Shown piece by piece: positions 8,682 to 15,190 of a stretch of DNA of 32,440 nt. The DNA is taken from positions 265,749-298,188 of the forward strand of contig VBKI01000047.1 in the NCBI GenBank assembly GCA_005879535.1. The letters run 5' to 3'. A program made the position numbers and the translations under genes. The stretch's first letter is position 1. Each line of letters starts with the position of its first letter. Under the pieces are notes generated by a model that was given only the letters and a program-made list of their open reading frames with translations, did not search any database and was not told the origin of the DNA. The DNA is from Deltaproteobacteria bacterium. Lineage in GTDB: Bacteria; Myxococcota; Myxococcia; Myxococcales; 40CM-4-68-19.

Positions 8682-8820
8682 ACGGGACCTTTGTCGGAGG
8701 CGAAGCACGTGCCTCCGGTATATCCAGCGAGCGCCGGGCTTGGCCCGCGGCATCCTCCGCTTGGTGCACGCTCGCATTGAGCGCCGAAGCAGATGGCCTC
8801 CCGGAAGCAGGGAGAAAATC

Positions 8821-9897
8821 ATGCGAACGCGTGTGTGGCTGCCGATCTCGATCGGTGCTCTCCTCTTCGCGCAATCCGTCGCTGCGCAATACTATCTTCA
8901 GACCGACCTCGTCTCCGATGAGAGGACGACCGCCAATCCCCCCGACCCGCATCTCGTGAACGCCTGGGGGCTGGTCTCCAGTGCAACGAGTCCGTGGTGG
9001 GTCGCGAACAATGGCACCTTGACGTCGACGCTCTACGACGCCACTGGAGCAAGGCGCACGCTCGTCGTGACCATTCCTGGGCCTCCGACCGGAGTCGTCT
9101 TCAACGGCGGGGCGGGGTTCGTCGTGCGCAGCGGAGCCTCGGCCGCTCCTGCCCGGTTCATCTTCGCCACGGAGGACGGGAAGGTCGCGGGCTGGGCGCC
9201 CACCGTGCCGGCCCCAGGGTCGACGCAGGCGACCGTTGCGGTCAACAACTCCGCAGCGGGCTCCGTCTACAAGGGGCTCGCGATCGCGAGCACCGCCGCC
9301 GGCGACTTCCTCTACGCCACCGACTTCCACAACGGCGCCGTGGATGTGTTCAACAGCGCCTTCGTCGCGGTGAACGTGCCGGGCGCGTTCACCGATCCCA
9401 ACCTTCCGGCAGGGTACGCGCCGTTCGGCATCCAGACGATCGGGGCGAGCGTGTTCGTGACGTATGCCCTGCAGGACGCCGACGCGCACGATGACGTCGC
9501 CGGAGTTGGCCACGGCTACGTCGACCAATACGACACCGTCGGAAAGCTGATCCGCCGCGTCGCTTCGAAGGCTCGCCTCAACTCTCCTTGGGGCCTCGCG
9601 CTCGCGCCGCCCACGTTTGGCGCTTTCGGCGGCGCGCTGCTGGTGGGTAACTTCGGCGACGGCAGGATCAACGCATTCGATCTCGCCAGCGCGCGCGGAA
9701 CGGGCGAGGCGGTGCAGCTCGGCCAGCTCCATTCCGCGACCGGACCGCCGCTGAAAATCGACGGGTTGTGGGCATTGCAGTTCGGCCACGGCAACACGAA
9801 CTCGGGATCGACCAACACGCTGTACTTCACCGCCGGGCCGGACGGCGAGAGCCACGGCCTGTTCGGCAACCTGGTGCCCGCGCCGGCGCCCAAATAA
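8821..9897 (+). CDS. Exported TIGR03118-like beta-propeller protein
   Basis: A 358-residue secreted protein. Residues 1-22 are a signal peptide (hydrophobic ISIGALLFAQSVAA, cleavage near AAQ). The mature part opens YYLQTDLVSDERTTANPPDP, then NAWGLVSSATSPWWVANNGT, and later LNSPWGLALAPPTFGAFGGALLVGNFGDGRINAFD. These are hallmarks of the TIGR03118 family, whose repeats suggest a six-bladed propeller. The C-terminus lacks the PEP-CTERM anchor found on some relatives and ends PAPAPK. GGGAG about six bases before the ATG supports the start. No enzymatic function is established for the family. It stands after the ADOP gene with about 190 bases between them, so its own promoter is likely. Confidence 0.85.
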   Translation: MRTRVWLPISIGALLFAQSVAAQYYLQTDLVSDERTTANPPDPHLVNAWGLVSSATSPWWVANNGTLTSTLYDATGARRTLVVTIPGPPTGVVFNGGAGFVVRSGASAAPARFIFATEDGKVAGWAPTVPAPGSTQATVAVNNSAAGSVYKGLAIASTAAGDFLYATDFHNGAVDVFNSAFVAVNVPGAFTDPNLPAGYAPFGIQTIGASVFVTYALQDADAHDDVAGVGHGYVDQYDTVGKLIRRVASKARLNSPWGLALAPPTFGAFGGALLVGNFGDGRINAFDLASARGTGEAVQLGQLHSATGPPLKIDGLWALQFGHGNTNSGSTNTLYFTAGPDGESHGLFGNLVPAPAPK

Positions 9898-9899
9898 AG

Positions 9900-9915
9900 C
9901 GGTGGATGACCACCG
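9900..9915. terminator. Possible hairpin after the TIGR03118-like gene
   Basis: CGGTGG and CCACCG form a 6-bp stem around an ATGA loop, starting three bases after the stop codon at 9897 and lying between convergent genes. There is no T-run, so this is at best a weak or Rho-assisted terminator. Confidence 0.35.
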
Positions 9916-10001
9916 TCGCAGCCTTCGCTACGACACGATGGTCGCGACGTTCATTGCCGTCCTCGCCGTCGGATCGTGCCCGAAGGCATCGGCCTCGACA
10001 T

Positions 10002-11309
10002 TCAGGCGTTAGGCGTGCGGCGGCTCCACCACCAGTTCAAGGTGGCTACCGCTCCCGTGACCAGGACGATGACGAGCTCGCTCCTCCCCATCCGGCTGGC
10101 CACGACTGCACAGAAGGCGATGCCGATCGCGGCGAACACCGTGCCGCCCGGCAGGTGAAAGCGGGCCTCTCCCGGCCGCGTGCGCCTCAGCATCGGCACC
10201 GCCGCGCACACCACTGCGTAAGTGAAAAGGCGCGCCACCGCCGAAAGCACCGCGTTCCAGCGAAATCCGCCGCCGACGGACAGCGCCCAGGTCAGCACGG
10301 CGAAGATGGCGATGGAGACGTGCGGGGTGCGGAAGCGAGGGTGCGCGATGCGAAAGAAGGCGGGGAATTCCCCCTTCTGGGCGAGCGCGAACGTCAGCCT
10401 CGGGACGTTCAGGATGTTCGCGGACAACAGGCCATACGTGGAGAAGAGGGCACCCAGGGTGACGAGGATCGCTCCGGGTGTCCCCATCGTGACTCGCGCC
10501 GCTGCGGCGAGAGGCCGCGGCACGCCCGCGGGGTTGGGGAGGGCGCCCATCACCGTCAGGTGGATCAGCATGTAGACGACGGAGCAGACCGCGAGGGCGG
10601 TGAACAGCGCAAACGGGGCGTCGCGTCGCGGATTGCGCGCCTCGCCCATGGGGATCATCGCCGATTCGAAGCCGCCGTACGCAAAGACGAGGAGCACCAT
10701 GGCTTCGATGGCCCCTCCCGGGCGGGTTTCGCCACCTCCCACCCGCCAGCCGGTGGTGAGGATGAAGATCCCGCCGGAGACGACCAGCACGAGGAGAGGC
10801 AACAGCTTGGCCACGGTGAAGAAGTTGCTCACCTGGGCACCGGCGCGGACGCCGCGCACGTTCACGACGAGGAGTACCCCGATGATCGCGGTCAGCAGGG
10901 CGATGCGCGGCGCTCCGGAGCTCGTCTGCGGCACGAACTCGCCGAGATAGTCGACGAACAGGTTCGCGCTGGCAGCGCTCGCTGCGAGTCGGACGAGCCA
11001 TGCGAGCCATCCGGTCTGGATGCCGACGAGGCTGCCGAACGCGGCGCGCGCGTAGAGGTATGGTCCACCGGCGTCGGTGAACCGCGAGGCCACTTCCGCG
11101 AAGCAGGCGACGATCACCGCCATTCCCGCGCCGGCGACGATGTACCCGAGCGGCGCCCATCGTCCCAGGTAGCCCGCGATCAGCGAAGGAAGGCCGAAGA
11201 TGCCGCTGCCGATGATGCAATTGATGACCAGCGCGACGAGGCTCCAGCGGCCGATCGCGCGCACGAGGTCGGATGGCGCAGTTGTCCCTGCGGCTGAATC
11301 GGCTGGCAT
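10002..11309 (-). CDS. APC-superfamily amino-acid permease
   Basis: A transporter of about 435 residues with some twelve hydrophobic helices. The first helix carries INCIIGSGIFGLPSLIAGYLG, the unwound helix-1 motif (GSGIF) that binds the amino-acid backbone in APC transporters. FAEVASRFTDAGGPYLYARAAFG is the conserved helix-2/3 region and VFAYGGFESA the helix-6 motif. It probably imports or exchanges an amino acid across the inner membrane; the substrate is undefined. The start is uncertain: ATG 11309 gives MPADSAAGTTAPSDLVRAIG, and ATG 11339 would add ten residues. A perfect AGGAGGT at 11327-11333 lies about 18 bases before ATG 11309, further than normal, and sits best in front of an out-of-frame ATG at 11322. 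The oxidase gene ends 67 bases upstream on the same strand. Confidence 0.9.
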   Translation of the reverse strand: MPADSAAGTTAPSDLVRAIGRWSLVALVINCIIGSGIFGLPSLIAGYLGRWAPLGYIVAGAGMAVIVACFAEVASRFTDAGGPYLYARAAFGSLVGIQTGWLAWLVRLAASAASANLFVDYLGEFVPQTSSGAPRIALLTAIIGVLLVVNVRGVRAGAQVSNFFTVAKLLPLLVLVVSGGIFILTTGWRVGGGETRPGGAIEAMVLLVFAYGGFESAMIPMGEARNPRRDAPFALFTALAVCSVVYMLIHLTVMGALPNPAGVPRPLAAAARVTMGTPGAILVTLGALFSTYGLLSANILNVPRLTFALAQKGEFPAFFRIAHPRFRTPHVSIAIFAVLTWALSVGGGFRWNAVLSAVARLFTYAVVCAAVPMLRRTRPGEARFHLPGGTVFAAIGIAFCAVVASRMGRSELVIVLVTGAVATLNWWWSRRTPNA

Positions 11310-11376
11310 CTGGCCGGCGCATATTACCTCCTCGCGCATCGACCCGATGATCGCATTGCGTGCCGAGTGACGGCGA

Positions 11377-13197
11377 TCAGCGCGTCGATCGGCACGAGCC
11401 GTCTTCAGACCATCCCTCGCTGCCCACGCAATGGTGGCAGAAGAACAGACCGTCAGGATCATACTTTCGCTTGATCTCCGACAGCCGCGCGTAATTCTCG
11501 CCCCAGAACTCCCGCTGCCAGTCGCTCTCGAAATAGTCCGTTTCGTTGAGGTAGCTGCCGGCGCCCGGCGTCGCCGCGCGGATGACCTTCATTGCGGCGC
11601 CGACTCGTGCCTTGGCGGATTCGCCTTCGGTCATGTCCGGCTCGTGGCCCGGTACGCCTGGATACGCGTTCGCCGCCGCGGCGATGATGATCAAGGCCGC
11701 GGCCTTGAAGACGGCAGGGTTCATCGAGATTTCCCGGCCGCGCTCCCTCGCCTCCGCAGAAGCGCCGGCCTGGCCCTTGTTGAAGTGCAGCGCGACTGAC
11801 CAGTGTCGCGACGCATCGAAGAGCGTGGCCGCAAACCCCGATGCGTTCGCGGGCTCGAACAGATCGAGCGGAACCCAGCGCGATTGATAGGCGTACCAGT
11901 ACGCCGATACCTGCCCGCCATCGCCGGCCCACCACCAGAAGCGGTCAGGAGGTTGATCGGGCCGAGGATCCGTCTCGATGGCGCCCGGAATGTTCTTGAG
12001 ATATGCGGCGTCCCACATCCGATTGCCCGGCATCTCGACGAGCTCGGCCTTCATCGTCAGGGTGTCGCGATTCGCATCGACCCATTCGCGAAACGGGCGC
12101 CACACCTCGCCCGCTTGCTTCGCGCTCATGCCCTCGAACACGAGCGAGAGATCGAGCGAGTTGCTCCGCCGGACCTTCACCTGCTCGCCCCAATGCTCGT
12201 TGCTCAACTCCTCGCGGTAGAAGAGGAGAAAGTGCTCGAGCAGATCCTTGAAGGCGGCATCGGTCTTCGCGACGATGCTGCCGTCGATTGCGCCGAAGTA
12301 GTCCGGGAGCGGATGCGTTCGCAGCGTCACCCGCGTGACGACTCCAAACGTACCGCCGCCCCCGCCGCGCAGAGCCCAGAAGAGATCCTGGTTCTGGCAA
12401 CCGTTTGCGACCAGCACCCTGCCGTCGGCGGTGACCACTTCCGCCTCGAGCATGCTCGCCGCAGCGATTCCATATTTCTTCGACCAGCTTCCGAACCCGC
12501 CGCCTTGCATGAATCCGCCAGCGGCTCCGACCGTGGTGCAGCCGCCTCCCTGGACGTAACGGCCGTGCTTGACGGTCACCTCCTGGTACGCCTCGAGCCA
12601 GCGCGTCCCCGCTTCGAGAGTCACCGCCGGTGCGGGCTCCGCCGCTCCGCAACCCTGGGGGATGAACGCGTCGCGGACGTCGACCTTGCGCATCTGGTGC
12701 GTCCACACCAGCAACGAATCGGGCGCGTTGGAGCGCCCGAGGTAGTCGTGTCCCGTCCCCTTGATCACCAGGCGCAGTCGAGATCGCCGGGCGAATTTCA
12801 CCGCCGCGACGACGTCCGACGCATCTTTCGCGACGACTGCATAAGCGCTGGAGGCGGCGGTCCACGCGCCGAGCCAGCCGGTGGACTCCGTGCCGCCCGG
12901 CTGATCCTGGAGATAGAACGGGTTCGTCGAATTGCGGATGGCCGTGGCGCAGGCCTCGCCAGCCGCGTCGCTCCTGCACGGCGCGAACGGCGACTGGGGT
13001 TGCTCGAGCTTGCCGCGGAGGCTCGCTCCGAATTTCTGCCAATCGTCCCGCGTCGGCCAGCATGGCTGTCCCGGCGCGCAGCGACAGAGGGGGGCGGCTT
13101 CGGGCTGAGGAGCAGGGCGGCTCGTGGCGCAGCCTGCAGCGAAGAGCGTCGCAACCAGCGCCCGTGTCACGCCGCCTGAGCCGGAGGTGCCGGGCAT
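11377..13197 (-). CDS. Exported FAD-linked oxidase, BBE-like, probable lipoprotein
   Basis: A 606-residue flavoprotein with the FAD-binding PCMH domain at about 110-290 and a C-terminal berberine-bridge-type segment (KYDPDGLF near the end). KGTGHDY places His150, and YVQGGGCTTVG places Cys220, at the positions that in berberine-bridge-type oxidases bind FAD through two covalent links; bicovalent FAD is therefore predicted. The N-terminus (ALVATLFAAGCATS) has a lipobox-like AAGC with Cys23 followed by a proline-rich linker, suggesting a lipid-anchored periplasmic protein, although it could instead be a plain signal peptide. Family members oxidise sugars, alkaloids or alcohols with O2; the substrate is unknown. 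The ATG at 13197 is kept because the in-frame GTG at 13170 would make the signal region very short. Confidence 0.88.
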   Translation of the reverse strand: MPGTSGSGGVTRALVATLFAAGCATSRPAPQPEAAPLCRCAPGQPCWPTRDDWQKFGASLRGKLEQPQSPFAPCRSDAAGEACATAIRNSTNPFYLQDQPGGTESTGWLGAWTAASSAYAVVAKDASDVVAAVKFARRSRLRLVIKGTGHDYLGRSNAPDSLLVWTHQMRKVDVRDAFIPQGCGAAEPAPAVTLEAGTRWLEAYQEVTVKHGRYVQGGGCTTVGAAGGFMQGGGFGSWSKKYGIAAASMLEAEVVTADGRVLVANGCQNQDLFWALRGGGGGTFGVVTRVTLRTHPLPDYFGAIDGSIVAKTDAAFKDLLEHFLLFYREELSNEHWGEQVKVRRSNSLDLSLVFEGMSAKQAGEVWRPFREWVDANRDTLTMKAELVEMPGNRMWDAAYLKNIPGAIETDPRPDQPPDRFWWWAGDGGQVSAYWYAYQSRWVPLDLFEPANASGFAATLFDASRHWSVALHFNKGQAGASAEARERGREISMNPAVFKAAALIIIAAAANAYPGVPGHEPDMTEGESAKARVGAAMKVIRAATPGAGSYLNETDYFESDWQREFWGENYARLSEIKRKYDPDGLFFCHHCVGSEGWSEDGSCRSTR

Positions 13198-13239
13198 CGC
13201 GGCACTATGTCACGGGAGGGCTACACACTTGGTTGGGAG

Positions 13240-14688
13240 TCAGAAGTCGTATGTCATTCCCAACGAGAAGGCCTGCGGGCTCGTTCCCGTGAAGCAGCCG
13301 GTCCCGTTGCCGATCAGGCCGATCCCGGGACCCGCGCTCGCCGTCGACGGGCCGCTGCCGTCCTTGCAGTCCCACGTCACGCCGTGCCCGCCCGGTCCAA
13401 GCGCGAAGTGCGCCGCGGAGCTGTTTCTCATGTGGGCGTAGCTCAGGATGATCGTCGTCTTCGGGTTGAACCAGTGCCGGACGCCGACCGTGAGCATATC
13501 GGCGGTGTTGTCCACGGGGCCCGCGCCCGGATCCCCGGGCGTGTTGGCGGCATGCGCCCATCCGCCCATCACGTCGTCGTTCGGGCCCACCTTCTGCAGG
13601 GCGGACAGGTAGTACCCGTCACGCTGGCGCTCGTTGAAGGCGGAAGCGTCGTTTCGGCGCATCTCCTCGAAAATGCCGGCAACCGTCGTTCCGGTCGGCT
13701 CGAACGTGTATTTCGCGCCGAACTTCCAGGCGTATTCGTTGGCGGTGCCGACGACCGACGTCCCGGCAGGCGTGGTTTGGCCCGCGTCTCCGGTCCGGTT
13801 CGTTGTCTTGTGCATCTCGTGGGCGAGGATCAGCTTGAGGCCGAACCCGTGCCACTCGGCGGAGAAGCCGTACGCATCGCCGAAGGCGCCGTCGTTGCAG
13901 GGCCCCGCGTTGCCGCCGGAGCAGGCGTTCTCGCCGATGGCGTACCCGATGTTGTCCTCGAAGCGGTTCTGGCCGGGCGACCAGATCGCGTTGAGGCGGA
14001 ATCCCATCAGGTCCGGGGACTCGTACCAGACGGCGTGCGGCAGGCGTGCATCGAACTCGGTGCGGTTGTCGCCGCCGGTATTCCCCATGATGCTGTTGTA
14101 GTCGCCTGGCGTGTCGGCGAGGAAGTCGAAGTCCGCGGTCACGGATTTGTACGGAGTGTCGTTCTTGCCGAGCTTCAGCGCGCCGAACGGTGTGCTGACG
14201 CCGACGAAGCTGTTTCGCGAGGCGAGCGCGCCCGTCACGGCGGTGTTGGCGGGATTGATGGTGTCGTTGCTCCCGTTCGGCTTGCTGCCAGGGGTTGCGG
14301 TCACGTCCACCTGTGCCTCGAGCTGGAAGACCGCCTGGAAATCCCTGCCAACCAGGTCGTGATAACCCCTGACGCCGAAGCGAGAGAGGTTGCTGGAGAG
14401 GTCGTGAAGCCAGCGCAAGTTGCCCGCGGGCGGCGTGCAGGGAGAGGCGGCGGTGATGCACGGCGCCGTGGTCAGTTCCTGGTTCCCGATGTCGTAGGAG
14501 ACGTTGACCCGCCCGTAGACGGTGAAGTCGAACGGCTTGTGCGGCGGAGGTGGCTGCTTCACGTCGGAAGGGACGGCCTCACCCGTGGGCGTGGGATTCT
14601 GCGGCTCATTCGCCGGCTGCGCCAAAGCAAGGCTCGCGACCGCGAACGGACAAAGCAGAGAGAAGGTCACGATTGCAAAACGACGCAT
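13240..14688 (-). CDS. Gram-negative general porin
   Basis: A 482-residue outer-membrane beta-barrel. Signal peptide: RRFAIVTFSLLCPFAVASLA with cleavage near ALA-QP, followed by a proline-rich linker. The barrel begins FDFTVYGRVNVSYDIGN and continues with classic trimeric-porin strands (SRFGVRGYHDLVGRDFQAVF, RNSFVGVSTPFGALKLGKND, YLSALQKVG, TVGVRHWFNPKTTIILSY). It ends on phenylalanine (LGMTYDF), as expected for recognition by the BAM machinery. GGGGGAAA lies just before the ATG at 14688. It is divergent from nirB, so a part in nitrite or nitrate entry is conceivable (inference only). It is more likely a general diffusion channel. Length is slightly above the usual 350-400 because of long loops. 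Confidence 0.92.
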   Translation of the reverse strand: MRRFAIVTFSLLCPFAVASLALAQPANEPQNPTPTGEAVPSDVKQPPPPHKPFDFTVYGRVNVSYDIGNQELTTAPCITAASPCTPPAGNLRWLHDLSSNLSRFGVRGYHDLVGRDFQAVFQLEAQVDVTATPGSKPNGSNDTINPANTAVTGALASRNSFVGVSTPFGALKLGKNDTPYKSVTADFDFLADTPGDYNSIMGNTGGDNRTEFDARLPHAVWYESPDLMGFRLNAIWSPGQNRFEDNIGYAIGENACSGGNAGPCNDGAFGDAYGFSAEWHGFGLKLILAHEMHKTTNRTGDAGQTTPAGTSVVGTANEYAWKFGAKYTFEPTGTTVAGIFEEMRRNDASAFNERQRDGYYLSALQKVGPNDDVMGGWAHAANTPGDPGAGPVDNTADMLTVGVRHWFNPKTTIILSYAHMRNSSAAHFALGPGGHGVTWDCKDGSGPSTASAGPGIGLIGNGTGCFTGTSPQAFSLGMTYDF

Positions 14689-14742
14689 TGGTTTCCCCCT
14701 TGCGTTACGGCAGGCGCGCACCTGCATGGGCGCAACGCGGCC

Positions 14743-14771
14743 ATTACAGGGATCGGGGGTATTCCTGTCAG
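14743..14771 (-). promoter_or_regulatory. Sigma-70-type promoter for the porin, with overlapping inverted repeat
   Basis: On the minus strand CTGACA (14766-14771) and TGTAAT (14743-14748) each match the sigma-70 consensus at five of six bases, with an optimal 17-base spacer. The start of transcription would fall near 14736, about 48 bases before the porin ATG. TTACAGG (14744-14750) and CCTGTCA (14764-14770) form an imperfect inverted repeat overlapping both promoter boxes, a good position for a repressor. Confidence 0.55.
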
Positions 14772-15128
14772 TTGGACCAGCGTCGGAACGACGACCGGCT
14801 GGGCGCCATCGAATCATTGGTGGCGCGAACATTATCGATTTCGTTTGCAGGGACCTGTCGTCGGTCCGATGGACGGCGGAGCCGCCACGAGGCAGAGCCA
14901 CCACGGCTCCTCCGTATTCGTCGGCTCGCGCCGGGAATCACACATCCTTGTCGCCTCCCGCCCCGCCCGCTTCGATTGGCGCGCGGTTCCACAGAGGAAC
15001 CGGAGCCCTCGAAAAGGCGCGCGGGGTCCAACGAAACCGAAGGTATCCGGGAAAGAAACGACAGGAATGTCGCGCGGCATGCATGCCGCGAACCCTCTTC
15101 TTCGAGTGCGAACGCGCTGCGTCAGCGC
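14772..15128. other. Non-coding leader/control region between porin and nirB
   Basis: I see no convincing gene here; the plus frame that runs into nirB stays open, but its translation has no family character. Structures present: a 7-bp stem pairing 14878-14884 with 14904-14910, and a tighter hairpin at 14984-15002 (CGGTTCC, loop ACAGA, GGAACCG). If transcription starts at the sigma-54 candidate, these lie upstream of the transcript and would be DNA sites. If an upstream promoter exists, they would be leader RNA. Confidence 0.4.
15073..15090. promoter_or_regulatory. 18-base perfect palindrome upstream of nirB
   Basis: CGCGGCATGCATGCCGCG reads the same on both strands. Its centre lies about 74 bases upstream of the start predicted from the sigma-54-like element at 15129-15144, close to where enhancer-binding activators bind. 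It does not match the NtrC consensus (TGCACC-N5-GGTGCA). It could be the site of a nitrite- or nitrogen-responsive regulator. Confidence 0.4.
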
Positions 15129-15144
15129 TGGCATCGCGCTTGCT
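15129..15144 (+). promoter_or_regulatory. Sigma-54-type -24/-12 promoter candidate for nirB
   Basis: TGGCA at 15129-15133 and TTGCT at 15140-15144 place GG and GC at exactly the required spacing. Against TGGCACG-N4-TTGCW the only mismatches are the sixth and seventh positions. The transcript would begin near 15155, leaving a 5' leader of about 36 bases before ATG 15191. Control by RpoN is common for nitrogen-assimilation genes, which agrees with the function of the operon. Confidence 0.5.
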
Positions 15145-15190
15145 CCGATCCGTCGTTCATGCGGATGCGGGTCTGGGGCGGATGGTGCCG

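Noticed and set aside
10009-11322. A 437-codon minus-strand frame with the best ribosome site in the permease region
   Set aside because: Its translation is Arg-rich without membrane helices; the neighbouring frame encodes a complete APC permease.
11803-13179. A 458-codon plus-strand frame opposite the FAD oxidase
   Set aside because: Antisense shadow; the minus strand encodes a clear FAD-binding protein.
14984-15002. Hairpin with an ACAGA loop as an ANTAR/NasR-type antitermination site
   Set aside because: The loop has A at position 1 and G at position 4, but it is five rather than six bases long, no partner hairpin and terminator follow, and it lies upstream of the predicted transcript start.
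14522-15190. An N-terminal extension of NirB back to 14522
   Set aside because: It would overlap the porin gene and promoter region and adds over 200 residues unlike any NirB; MTKKSLVVIGNGM is the natural start.
14689-15190. FNR/NnrR-type site (TTGAT-N4-ATCAA) before nirB
   Set aside because: Looked for in the intergenic region; no acceptable match found.
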